Shown: piece by piece, positions 52,741 through 61,600 of the stretch | How positions within the stretch are numbered: position 1 is the stretch's first letter | Layout: the number at the start of each line of letters is the position of its first letter | Assembly (NCBI RefSeq): GCF_023701695.1 | Contig: NZ_JAJOZC010000001.1 | Location: 5,703,894 to 5,767,893 of the forward strand | DNA: 64,000 nucleotides | Direction: 5' to 3' | Origin: Streptomyces sp. RKAG290 | GTDB lineage: Bacteria; Actinomycetota; Actinomycetes; Streptomycetales; Streptomycetaceae | Translations under genes and position numbers: made by a program | The notes under the pieces: model-generated | What the model saw: the letters and a program-made list of their open reading frames with translations, nothing else | Database searches by the model: none | Told to the model about the DNA's origin: nothing

Positions 52741-53967
52741 TTACGGCTTGTAGGCCTCGCTGAGCTTGGACGTCCACTTTCCGCCGTTGACCTGGTAGGC
52801 GGTCATCATGGTGTTGGTGGTGTCGCCGAATTCGTCGAAGGAGACGGGGCCGGTGACGCCGTCGAACTTGACCTTGCTCATTGCGGCGAGGACCTTGGCG
52901 CGGGAGTCGTCGGGGAGCTTGCCGTCGTTGGCGGCGACGACTGCCTTGACGGCCTCGATGATGGACCAGGTGGCGTCGTAGGTGCCGCCGCCGTAGGCCT
53001 CGTAGGCGTCCTTGTAGCCGGCGGTCTTGTAGTCCGCGATGAACTTCTTGGCGGAGTCGAGTTCTTCGACGGGCTTGCCGACGGAGGTGGCGATGTCGCC
53101 CTGGGCCTTCTTGTTGAGCTTGATGAAGTCGGCGCTGTACATGCCGTCGCCGCCCATGAGGGGGATCTTGACGCTGTCCTTGAGCTGCTGGCTCAGGGGG
53201 GCGCCGGCGGGGTATTCGCCGCCGTAGTAGACGGCCTTGGCGCCGGACTTCTTGACCTTGGAGACGACGGCGTTGAAGTCGCGGTCGTCGGGGTTGACGT
53301 GGTCGGAGCCGGCGATCTTGCCGCCGAGTCCGGTGAACGTCGCCTTGAAGGAGGCTGCGAGACCGGCGCCGTAGGGCTTCTGGTCGTCGATGAGGTAGAC
53401 CTGCTTGATCTTCGCGTTGTTGTACAGGTACTTCGCGGCGAAGGCGCCCTGGATCTGGTCCGTGGTGGCGGTGCGGAAGTAGGTCTTGAAGGGGCGCTTC
53501 TTGTCGCCGGTCTTCCAGTTCTCGCCCTGGGTCAGTTCGGTGCCCGTGTTGGCGGGGGAGATCTGGGTGAGGCTGGCGTCGTTGAGCGGCTTCTGCATCG
53601 ACTGGGAGACGCCGGAGTTCAGGGGGCCGACGACGCCGAGGACGGTGTCGTCGTCGATGAACGTCTGGGCGTTCTGCTGGCCGACGGAGGGCTGTGCCTG
53701 GTCGTCGAGGGGCTTGACGACGAATTTGATGCCGGGGACGGTCTTGGCCTTGTTCGCCGTCTTGGCGGCGAGGTCGGCGGAGTTCTTGATGCCGAGGCCG
53801 AGGGCGGACAGGTCACCCGTGATGGGGGCGTCGACGCCGATGACGACGGTCTGGGTGCCGCCGCTGTCGCTGCTCTTTTTGTCGTCGTCGCGCGACCCGC
53901 AAGCGGTGAGTGTCAGTGCTCCTGTGGTGAGCACTGTGGTGAGGATGAGCAAAGAACGGTGTCGCAC
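52741..53967 (-). CDS. livK: Branched-chain amino acid binding lipoprotein
   Basis: 408 residues from the GTG at 53967, which has GGAAAGGA six bases upstream. The signal peptide RHRSLLILTTVLTTGALTL ends in lipobox LTAC (Cys acylated), then a Ser/Asp linker. The periplasmic-binding type I fold follows: VVIGVDAPITGDLSALGLG, DDDTVLGVVGPLNSGVSQ, FRTATTDQIQGAFAAKYL. It captures extracellular Leu/Ile/Val or related amino acids for LivHMGF. A longer open frame to 54129 lacks a ribosome site. Confidence 0.94.
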   Translation of the reverse strand: MRHRSLLILTTVLTTGALTLTACGSRDDDKKSSDSGGTQTVVIGVDAPITGDLSALGLGIKNSADLAAKTANKAKTVPGIKFVVKPLDDQAQPSVGQQNAQTFIDDDTVLGVVGPLNSGVSQSMQKPLNDASLTQISPANTGTELTQGENWKTGDKKRPFKTYFRTATTDQIQGAFAAKYLYNNAKIKQVYLIDDQKPYGAGLAASFKATFTGLGGKIAGSDHVNPDDRDFNAVVSKVKKSGAKAVYYGGEYPAGAPLSQQLKDSVKIPLMGGDGMYSADFIKLNKKAQGDIATSVGKPVEELDSAKKFIADYKTAGYKDAYEAYGGGTYDATWSIIEAVKAVVAANDGKLPDDSRAKVLAAMSKVKFDGVTGPVSFDEFGDTTNTMMTAYQVNGGKWTSKLSEAYKP

Positions 53968-54598
53968 GAAAAGTCCTTTCCCTGGCGCGGCCTCCTCTGC
54001 TTGAGGTGCCGTGTCGTTCGCCGGGCCGTACTGATTGGTACAGGGCCGTGCTGCAGACGCGCCCGGCGGCGCGGTGACTGGCGGTGACTCTAAGGGCAGG
54101 GGCGGGGGTCGGGGATGGGTCAGCCGCATGATGTGACTGTCTTGTTATGCCTTTGAGGAAGGCTTGAGGTGGCTGTGCCGACATGTACGGCTTTTTCCTG
54201 GACCGTGAAGTGACCGCATGGTGAGAACGCGCAGCTCTGCCCGTGACCTTGTGGTGATCTTGTCGGTGTCGCGTGTGGGGGGTGCCGGAGGGTGTGTGGA
54301 GGCACGGCTGGGGGCCCGGTGCCTGCGGGGCCGGGTGTTATGTGCGGTTCGGGGCGGGCGCATATTGCGCGGGTGTTACGCAGTGTTACGCCGGGGGTGG
54401 TGTGGTCGACGCGGTGTGGTGGGTGCGCAGGCGTGGCGTGGGTGGTGAGTGGGCCACAGGGTGGCCTGTGTGGTCAAGGTTGTTGGCCGGTGTGGTTGTG
54501 CAAGTTCGGTGTGTGCGGCTGTGGTTGTGGGGGATATGGCGCTGCCCGGCAGGATTTGGGGTCCGGCCGGGCAGGGGGTGGGGCGGGGTGTCGCGGGG
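53968..54598. other. Intergenic region upstream of livK, no gene seen
   Basis: About 630 bases between the livK start and the thioesterase stop. The first 200 probably hold the livK promoter. From 54260 to 54560 the + strand is unusually G/T-rich, with repeated GTGTGG and GGTTGTG words. The open frames here have atypical codon use and no recognisable product. Confidence 0.6.
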
Positions 54599-55069
54599 TC
54601 AGGAGGCGTCGTTCTTGGGGGCGTCGCGCAGGAGGCAGGTGAGGCGGGCGGTGCAGACGCGCTTGTCCTGTTCGTCGGTGATGACGATCTCGTACGTGGC
54701 GGTGGTGCGGCCGCGGTGTACGGGGGTGGCGACGCCGGTGACGAGGCCGCTTCGTACCCCTCGGTGATGGGTGCAGTTCAGGTCGACGCCGACGGCGAGT
54801 TTGGTGGCGCCGCCGTGGAGCATGGTGCCGACGGAGCCGAGGGTCTCGGCGAGGACGGCGGAGGCGCCGCCGTGCAGGAGTCCGTAGGGCTGGGTGTTGC
54901 CTTCGACGGGCATGGTGGCGACGACGCGGTCCGCGGAGGCCTCGATGATCCGGACGCCCATGCGTTCGCCGAGGTGGCCGGCGGAGAAGAGGGCGGGGAG
55001 GTCGACGCCGAGGGCGGCGTACTCGTCGATGGTCTCCTGGGGGAACTTGGGTGCGGTGTGCTCGCCCAT
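54599..55069 (-). CDS. Hotdog-fold thioesterase, PaaI/YbdB-like
   Basis: 156 residues from the ATG at 55069. HLGERMGVRIIEASADRVVA, then the hotdog core with NTQPYGLLHGGASAVLAETLG (His-Gly-Gly active-site helix) and HHRGVRSGLVTGVATPVHRG. This is typical of acyl-CoA thioesterases of the PaaI or menaquinone (DHNA-CoA) group. Cytosolic, no partner gene evident. The long open frame extending to 56875 is antisense noise of the next gene. Confidence 0.88.
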   Translation of the reverse strand: MGEHTAPKFPQETIDEYAALGVDLPALFSAGHLGERMGVRIIEASADRVVATMPVEGNTQPYGLLHGGASAVLAETLGSVGTMLHGGATKLAVGVDLNCTHHRGVRSGLVTGVATPVHRGRTTATYEIVITDEQDKRVCTARLTCLLRDAPKNDAS

Positions 55070-55179
55070 GGGGTCGGGCTCCGTCTCTGTGCGGTGTTCC
55101 GTTGCTGTGTGCGTTGTTCTTATCAGACGGCTGAGCGGACGCTTAGGGTGCGCTCGGCGCGGGGTGCCGGCCGGGGGTG

Positions 55180-57453
55180 TCAGCGCATGTTCTCGAACCG
55201 TACGACGACGGATTTGCTGGCGGGGGTGTTGCTGGTGTCGGCGGTGGAGCCGAGGGGGACCAGGACGTTGGTCTCGGGGTAGTAGGCGGCGGCGCAGCCC
55301 CGGGCGGTGGGGTAGTGCACGACGCGGAAGCCGTCGGCGCGTCGTTCGACGCCGTCCTTCCATTCGCTGACGAGGTCGGCGTAGGTGCCGTCGGCGAGGC
55401 CGAGGGCGGCGGCGTCGTCGGGGTTGACGAGGACGACGCGGCGGCCGCCCTTGATGCCGCGGTAGCGGTCGTCGAGGCCGTAGATGGTGGTGTTGTACTG
55501 GTCGTGGGAGCGCAGGGTCTGGAGCAGCAGCCGGCCTTCGGGGAGTGCGGGGAACTCGATGGGGGCGGCGGTGAAGTTGGCCTTGCCGGTGGCGGTGGGG
55601 AAGCGGCGGGAGTCGCGGGGTGCGTGGGGGAGGGTGAATCCGCCGGGGTGGGCGACGCGTGCGTTGAAGTCCTCGAAGCCGGGGACGACGCGGGATATGC
55701 GGTCGCGGATGGTCGCGTAGTCCTTCTCGAACTCCTCCCAGGGGGTGGTGGAGGCGGGTCCGAGTACGGCGCGGGCGAGGCGGGCGACGATGGCGGGTTC
55801 GGAGAGCAGGTGGGGGCTTGCGGGGGTGAGGTTGCCGCGGGAGGCGTGCACCATGCTCATGGAGTCCTCGACGGTGACGAACTGCTTGCCGCCTGCCTGG
55901 ACGTCCTTGTCGGTGCGGCCCAGGGTGGGCAGGATCAGCGCCCGGGTGCCGGTGACGGCGTGGGAGCGGTTGACCTTCGTGGAGACGTGCACGGTGAGGC
56001 GGGCGTTGCGCATGGCGGCTTCGGTGACGTCGGTGTCGGGGGTGGCGGCGACGAAGTTGCCGCCCATGGCGAAGAAGACCTTGGCGTCGCCGTCGCGCAG
56101 TGCCTCGATGGAGCGGACCACGTCGTAGCCGTGGTGGCGCGGTGAGGTGATCTTGAATTCCTTGTCGAGGGCGTCGAGGAAGGCGGCTGCGGGCCGCTCG
56201 AATATGCCCATGGTGCGGTCGCCCTGGACGTTGGAGTGGCCGCGGACGGGGCAGACTCCGGCGCCGGTGCGGCCGATGTTGCCGCGCAGCAGGAGGAAGT
56301 TGACGACTTCGCGGATGGTCGGCACGGAGTGTTTGTGCTGGGTGAGGCCCATGGCCCAGCACACGACGGTGCGCTTCGACGCGAGGACCATGGCGAGGGC
56401 TTCTTCGATGGCGGCGCGGTCGAGGCCGGTGGCGGTGAGGGTCTGTTCCCAGTCGGCTTCGGCTGCCGCTGCGGCGAACTCCTCGTAGCCGTGGGTGTGT
56501 TCGGCGACGAAGGTCTCGTCGACGGCGCCCTCGGTCTGCAGGATCATTTTGTTGAGGAGCCGGAAGAGGGCCTGGTCGCCGCCGATGCGGATCTGCAGGA
56601 AGAGGTCGTTGAGGGCGGTGCCCTTGACCATGCCGAGCGGGGTCTGCGGGTTCTTGAAGCGTTCGAGTCCGGCCTCGGGCAGCGGGTTCACCGAAATGAT
56701 CTTCGCGCCGGCGGACTTGGCCTTCTCCAGGGCGGAGAGCATCCGGGGGTGGTTGGTGCCGGGGTTCTGTCCGGCGACGATGATCAGGTCGGCCTGGTGC
56801 AGGTCCTCCAGGGAGACGGAGCCCTTGCCTATGCCGATGGTTTCGTTGAGTGCCGAGCCGGAGGACTCGTGGCACATGTTGGAGCAGTCGGGGAGGTTGT
56901 TGGTGCCGTATTCGCGGGCGAACAGCTGGAGCAGGAACGCGGCTTCGTTGCTGGTGCGTCCGGAGGTGTAGAAGAGGGCCTCGTCGGGGGAGCCGAGGGC
57001 GTGGAGCTCCTCGGCGATGATGTCGAAGGCGCGCTCCCAGGTGACGGCCTCGTAGCGGTCGGCTCCTTCGGGCAGGTACACCGGTTGCGTGATGCGGCCC
57101 TGCTGGCCGAGCCAGTAGCCGCTGCGGGTGGCGAGGTCGGCGACCGGGTGCGCGGCGAAGAAGTCCGGGGTGACGCGGCGCAGTGTCGCTTCCTCGGCGA
57201 CGGCCTTGGCGCCGTTCTCGCAGAATTCCGCCGTGTGGCGCTTGTCGCCCTCGGGCCAGGCGCAGCCGGGGCAGTCGAAGCCGTCCTTCTGGTTGACCTT
57301 GAGGAGGGTCTGCGCGGTGCGGCGCATGCCCATCTGCTGCTGGGCGATGCGCAGGCTGTGGGCGACGGCGGGCAGCCCGGCGGCGGCGTGCTGGGCCGGT
57401 TCGACCTGCGGTGCGTCCTGGACCGGGTCACCTGTGGGCGGCTTGGTGGCCAT
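55180..57453 (-). CDS. FdhF/YdeP-family molybdopterin oxidoreductase
   Basis: 757 residues from the ATG at 57453, GGGGAG upstream. The N-terminal CPGCAW with a third Cys 13 residues on suggests an iron-sulfur site. The molybdopterin part includes FYTSGRTSNEAAFLLQLFAR, NMCHESSGSALNETIG (Cys where formate dehydrogenase H has selenocysteine) and GMGLTQHKHSV-like AMGLTQHKHSVPTIREVVN. The C-terminal MopB-binding domain is present. E. coli YdeP, linked to acid resistance, is the nearest recalled relative. No fdhD or electron-transfer subunit is adjacent, so the substrate is unknown. Confidence 0.88.
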   Translation of the reverse strand: MATKPPTGDPVQDAPQVEPAQHAAAGLPAVAHSLRIAQQQMGMRRTAQTLLKVNQKDGFDCPGCAWPEGDKRHTAEFCENGAKAVAEEATLRRVTPDFFAAHPVADLATRSGYWLGQQGRITQPVYLPEGADRYEAVTWERAFDIIAEELHALGSPDEALFYTSGRTSNEAAFLLQLFAREYGTNNLPDCSNMCHESSGSALNETIGIGKGSVSLEDLHQADLIIVAGQNPGTNHPRMLSALEKAKSAGAKIISVNPLPEAGLERFKNPQTPLGMVKGTALNDLFLQIRIGGDQALFRLLNKMILQTEGAVDETFVAEHTHGYEEFAAAAAEADWEQTLTATGLDRAAIEEALAMVLASKRTVVCWAMGLTQHKHSVPTIREVVNFLLLRGNIGRTGAGVCPVRGHSNVQGDRTMGIFERPAAAFLDALDKEFKITSPRHHGYDVVRSIEALRDGDAKVFFAMGGNFVAATPDTDVTEAAMRNARLTVHVSTKVNRSHAVTGTRALILPTLGRTDKDVQAGGKQFVTVEDSMSMVHASRGNLTPASPHLLSEPAIVARLARAVLGPASTTPWEEFEKDYATIRDRISRVVPGFEDFNARVAHPGGFTLPHAPRDSRRFPTATGKANFTAAPIEFPALPEGRLLLQTLRSHDQYNTTIYGLDDRYRGIKGGRRVVLVNPDDAAALGLADGTYADLVSEWKDGVERRADGFRVVHYPTARGCAAAYYPETNVLVPLGSTADTSNTPASKSVVVRFENMR

Positions 57454-57599
57454 CGTGCTCCCCTTCGAGCCTGCCGCGGGCCCGCGCGGGCCCGCTGTGC
57501 GTGTTTCCTTGCCCGTCGATCCTGGCACGCGGCGGGTGCGGTCCACCGGGCGAGGCGGTGCCGGTCCGGATTGTCAGTGGTACGTGGCAGGATCGGGGT

Positions 57600-60311
57600 G
57601 TGGCTGAGACGGCATCGAAGAAGACGGCAGACAACCGACCGCGCCTGCTCCTGATGGACGGGCACTCCCTGGCGTACCGGGCGTTCTTTGCGCTGCCTGC
57701 GGAGAATTTCACGACCGGGGCGGGGCAGCCGACGAACGCGGTGTACGGCTTCGCGTCGATGCTGGCGAACACGTTGCGTGATGAGGCGCCTACGCATTTC
57801 GCGGTGGCGTTCGACGTGTCCCGCAAGACGTGGCGCTCGGAGGAGTTCCCCGAGTACAAGGCGAACCGGTCGAAGACGCCGGACGAGTTCAAGGGCCAGG
57901 TCGAGCTGATCGGGGAGCTGCTCGACGCGATGCACGCCGACCGTTTCGCGGTCGACGGCTTCGAGGCGGACGACGTCATCGCGACGCTGGCCACGCAGGC
58001 GGAGGCGGCCGGGTTCGAGGTGCTGATCGTCACGGGTGACCGGGACTCCTTCCAGCTGATCTCGGACAACGTGACGGTGCTGTACCCGACCAAGGGTGTG
58101 TCGGAGCTGACGCGTTTCACTCCGGCGAAGGTCGAGGAGAAGTACGGGCTCACCCCGCAGCAGTACCCGGACTTCGCGGCGCTGCGCGGTGACCCGTCGG
58201 ACAATCTTCCGGGCATTCCCGGGGTCGGTGAGAAGACGGCCGCGAAGTGGATCAACCAGTTCGGTTCGTTCGACGAGCTGGTGGCGCGGGCCGAGGAGGT
58301 CAAGGGCAAGGCGGGGCAGAATTTCCGCGACCACCTGGACGCGGTGCGGCTGAACCGGCGGCTGACCGAGATGGTCCGTGACGTGGCGCTGCCGAAGACC
58401 GCCGCTGATCTGGAGCGGGCTCCGTACGACCGGTCGGCGGTCACCGGGGTGCTGGATGTGCTGGAGATCCGCAATCCGAGCCTGCGGGAGCGGCTGCTGG
58501 CCGTGGACCCGGGTGCGGTCGAGGACGAGGCCCCGGCGCCGGCCGCGGGCATCGAGCTGGACGGTTCGGTGCTGGGCGCCGGCCAGGTCGCCCCGTGGCT
58601 TGCCGAGCACGGCGGGCAGCCGCTCGGAGTCGCCACGGTCGACACCTGGGCGCTCGGCAGCGGCACGGTCACCGAGATCGCGCTCGCCGCGGCCGGCGGG
58701 GCGGCCGCGTGGTTCGACCCGGCGCAGCTCGACGAGGCCGACGAGCAGGCGTTCGCGGCCTGGATCGCGGACGCGGGGCGGCCGAAGGTCATGCACAACG
58801 CGAAGAGCGTGATGCGGGTCTTCCCGGAGCACGGCTGGCAGACCCACGGCGTCTCGATGGACACCGCGCTCGCCGCCTACCTGGTCAAGCCGGGCCGGCG
58901 TTCCTTCGCGCTGGACGCCCTGGCCGTGGAGTACCTGGGCCGGGAGCTGGCCCCGGCGGCCGCGTCCGACGGGCAGCTGGCCTTCGGCGCGGACGACCAG
59001 GCAGAGGCCGACGCCCTGATGGCGCAGGCCCGCGCGGTCCTGGATCTCGGTGACGCGTTCACGACGCGGCTGAAGGAGGTCGGTGCCGCCGAGCTGCTGC
59101 ACGACATGGAGCTGCCGACGTCCATCCTGCTGGCCCGCCTGGAGCGGCACGGCATCGCGGCCGACCGGGCCCATCTGGAGGGCATGGAACAGCAGTTCGC
59201 GGGCGCGGTGCAGCAGGCGGTCAAGGAGGCGCACGCCGCGGTGGGCCGCGAGTTCAACCTCGGCTCGCCCAAGCAGCTTCAGGAAGTGCTCTTCGGGGAG
59301 CTGGGTCTGCCGAAGACGAAGAAGACGAAGACCGGTTTCACCACGGATGCCGACGCCCTGGCCTGGCTGGCCGCCCAGACCGAGCACGAGCTGCCGGTCA
59401 TCATGCTGCGCCACCGCGAGCAGGCGAAGCTCCGGGTGACGGTCGAGGGCCTCGTCAAGGCGGTCGCGGCGGACGGCCGTATCCACACCACGTTCAACCA
59501 GACGGTGGCGGCGACCGGCCGGCTCTCCTCGACCGACCCCAATCTGCAGAACATCCCCGTCCGTACGGACGAGGGCCGGGCGATCCGCCGCGGCTTCGTC
59601 GTCGGCGAGGGCTTCGAGACGCTGATGACGGCGGACTACAGCCAGATCGAACTGCGTGTGATGGCGCACCTCTCCGAGGACGCGGGCCTCATCGAGGCGT
59701 TCACCTCCGGTGAGGACCTGCACACCACGGTCGCCTCGCAGGTCTTCGGCGTCGACAAGGGGTCCGTCGACCCGGAGATGCGGCGCAAGATCAAGGCCAT
59801 GAGCTACGGGCTCGCGTACGGGCTGTCCGCGTTCGGTCTCTCCCAGCAGCTGAACATCGAGGCGGGCGAGGCCCGGGGCCTGATGGACACGTACTTCGAG
59901 CGGTTCGGCGGAGTCCGTGACTATCTGCGCCGGGTGGTGGAGGAGGCCAGGGCCACCGGGTACACGGAGACGGTCTTCGGCCGTCGCCGCTACCTGCCGG
60001 ACCTGAACAGCGACAACCGCCAGCGCCGGGAGACGGCCGAGCGGATGGCGCTCAACGCGCCGATCCAGGGCACGGCCGCGGACATCGTCAAGGTCGCGAT
60101 GCTGCACGTCGACCGGGCGCTCACCGAGGCGAAGCTGACCTCACGGATGCTGCTCCAGGTGCACGACGAAATCGTGCTGGAGATCGCCGCGGGTGAGCGG
60201 GAGCAGGTCGAGCGGATCCTGCGGCACGAGATGGCGACGGCGGTGCAGCTGCGGGCGCCGCTGGACGTGTCGGTCGGTGTCGGCACCGACTGGGAGTCCG
60301 CCGCGCACTGA
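57600..60311 (+). CDS. polA: DNA polymerase I
   Basis: 903 residues from the GTG at 57600. The 5'-3' exonuclease (about 15-305) shows LLLMDGHSLAYRAFFALP, DGFEADDVIATLA, TGDRDSFQLI and GDPSDNLPGIPGVGEKTAAKW. The middle 3'-5' exonuclease-fold region lacks the usual DxE and later Asp, so proofreading is probably lost. Polymerase motifs: A DYSQIELRVMAHL, B RRKIKAMSYGLAYGLSAFG, C QVHDEIVLE. It fills gaps in replication and repair. Divergent from the FdhF-like gene, 146 bases apart. Confidence 0.98.
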   Translation: MAETASKKTADNRPRLLLMDGHSLAYRAFFALPAENFTTGAGQPTNAVYGFASMLANTLRDEAPTHFAVAFDVSRKTWRSEEFPEYKANRSKTPDEFKGQVELIGELLDAMHADRFAVDGFEADDVIATLATQAEAAGFEVLIVTGDRDSFQLISDNVTVLYPTKGVSELTRFTPAKVEEKYGLTPQQYPDFAALRGDPSDNLPGIPGVGEKTAAKWINQFGSFDELVARAEEVKGKAGQNFRDHLDAVRLNRRLTEMVRDVALPKTAADLERAPYDRSAVTGVLDVLEIRNPSLRERLLAVDPGAVEDEAPAPAAGIELDGSVLGAGQVAPWLAEHGGQPLGVATVDTWALGSGTVTEIALAAAGGAAAWFDPAQLDEADEQAFAAWIADAGRPKVMHNAKSVMRVFPEHGWQTHGVSMDTALAAYLVKPGRRSFALDALAVEYLGRELAPAAASDGQLAFGADDQAEADALMAQARAVLDLGDAFTTRLKEVGAAELLHDMELPTSILLARLERHGIAADRAHLEGMEQQFAGAVQQAVKEAHAAVGREFNLGSPKQLQEVLFGELGLPKTKKTKTGFTTDADALAWLAAQTEHELPVIMLRHREQAKLRVTVEGLVKAVAADGRIHTTFNQTVAATGRLSSTDPNLQNIPVRTDEGRAIRRGFVVGEGFETLMTADYSQIELRVMAHLSEDAGLIEAFTSGEDLHTTVASQVFGVDKGSVDPEMRRKIKAMSYGLAYGLSAFGLSQQLNIEAGEARGLMDTYFERFGGVRDYLRRVVEEARATGYTETVFGRRRYLPDLNSDNRQRRETAERMALNAPIQGTAADIVKVAMLHVDRALTEAKLTSRMLLQVHDEIVLEIAAGEREQVERILRHEMATAVQLRAPLDVSVGVGTDWESAAH

Positions 60312-60402
60312 GCCGCGCCGGCTGTGCGAGCCGTGCGGGGTCACACCATGTGGAGTCGCGTCGGGCCGCACCTGGCGGTGCGGCGTCGCAACGGGTTGCC
60401 CC

Positions 60403-60497
60403 GCACCGGACCGCGCGGTGCCGGTCCCACCGGACCGCGCGTGTGCCGGTCCCACCGGGCCGCGCGTGCGTGACGTCCCACCGGGCCGCGTGCGGGG
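60403..60497. repeat. Tandem repeat near 25 bp after polA
   Basis: CACCGGRCCGCGCG starts at about 60404, 60428, 60453 and 60479, with variable TGCCGGTCC spacers. A separate direct pair GGTACCTCGT at 60509 and 60532 follows, then a copy of the dispersed CCTCAGTCGCCGGGCGGGCT element reaching into the next gene's end. Confidence 0.8.
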
Positions 60498-60543
60498 GCG
60501 GGTTCGCGGTACCTCGTACAGGCGGCCTCGTGGTACCTCGTCC

Positions 60544-61413
60544 TCAGTCGCCGGGCGGGCTCGCCTCGCGGGTCCGCCCGGCGACGGGGAGCGGCGGTGC
60601 GCCGGCGCCGCGGCCGGGGAGCCGCATCCACACCCCGTACAGCACCAGACCCACCGCGAGCCCGGCCCCCGCGCCGAAGCACGCGGTCGGGATGATGTCG
60701 AGCGGTGTGTCGACGTGCCCGAAGTAGGCGTACCGGCGCGCGCACCGGTGAACGAGGCCCAGCAGTACGCACAGCCCGATGACGCCGACCGCGTACCACC
60801 GCGCCCGGCGGCCCAGCACCGGTACGGACGACGGCGCCGGCTGCGCGCCGGTGTGTCGCAGCGCCGACACGGTGAACCACGCCAGTGCCGTCAGCGCCAG
60901 CGCCGAACTGCCGTACTGCACCAGCTGGAACACCGGGAATCCGCCGGCGTCTCGTCCGAGCACCGGCACCAGCCGCACTCCCCACCGGTCGTGGTGGGTG
61001 AACGCGTCCCAGACGACGTGCGTACCGGCCCCGATCACCGCCGACACCACGAACCACGCCCCGTCCCGGACCCCCCATGGCCCCCGCTCCGGAGCCCGGC
61101 GGGCTCCCCGCACCAGGGCGTGGACGCGCCCCTGCCGGCTCCGCGGCAGCAGCGCCACGAGTGGTTCCCGCAGCAGCAGCCACAGCGCCACCGTCGCCGC
61201 GGTGATCAGTACGTCGACCGTGAACACCCCCCACACCGCGTGCGTGACCTGCCCGAACTCCATGGCGCCCGGAATGGCCGTGTCCGCGAAGTACGTCATG
61301 TCGGGGGCGAACGAACCGGCGACGAGCGCTGCCGCGACGAGCTGCCCGCGAGCGGTTCCGTCGCGGCGGATGCCGGGCAGGACGGCGGCGGCGTGACTGA
61401 GTGTGAACGGCAT
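60544..61413 (-). CDS. DUF4184 family membrane protein
   Basis: 289 residues. It opens MPFTLSHAAAVLP and has APDMTYFADTAIPG, VSAVIGAGTHVVWDAFTHHDRWG, with about six to seven hydrophobic segments; the conserved His/Asp residues near membrane faces are family marks. The family is related to membrane-bound YdjM-like metal-dependent hydrolases, but no reaction is established. It converges on polA. The last codons (EASPPGD) come from a dispersed-repeat copy. Confidence 0.85.
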   Translation of the reverse strand: MPFTLSHAAAVLPGIRRDGTARGQLVAAALVAGSFAPDMTYFADTAIPGAMEFGQVTHAVWGVFTVDVLITAATVALWLLLREPLVALLPRSRQGRVHALVRGARRAPERGPWGVRDGAWFVVSAVIGAGTHVVWDAFTHHDRWGVRLVPVLGRDAGGFPVFQLVQYGSSALALTALAWFTVSALRHTGAQPAPSSVPVLGRRARWYAVGVIGLCVLLGLVHRCARRYAYFGHVDTPLDIIPTACFGAGAGLAVGLVLYGVWMRLPGRGAGAPPLPVAGRTREASPPGD

Positions 61414-61600
61414 GGTGGAAGTATGTGTGAGCCTCCGTCACGGCCGCGTCACCAGTTGGACGACTTGGGATCGCCGAACGTGAGAAACCGGTAAGAAGCG
61501 GTCCGGCCGCTGTGTTCGGGCGGCACAAGTTGCCGTAGGGTCGCCTGAGTCCAGGCGCAGGGGAGCGCGGACAGCCGACGACGGGGAGGGCCCACACGTT

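Noticed and set aside
54200..54767. Open frames in the G/T-rich gap before the thioesterase
   Set aside because: Gly/Val/Arg-rich translations overlap the antisense of a real gene and show no domain.
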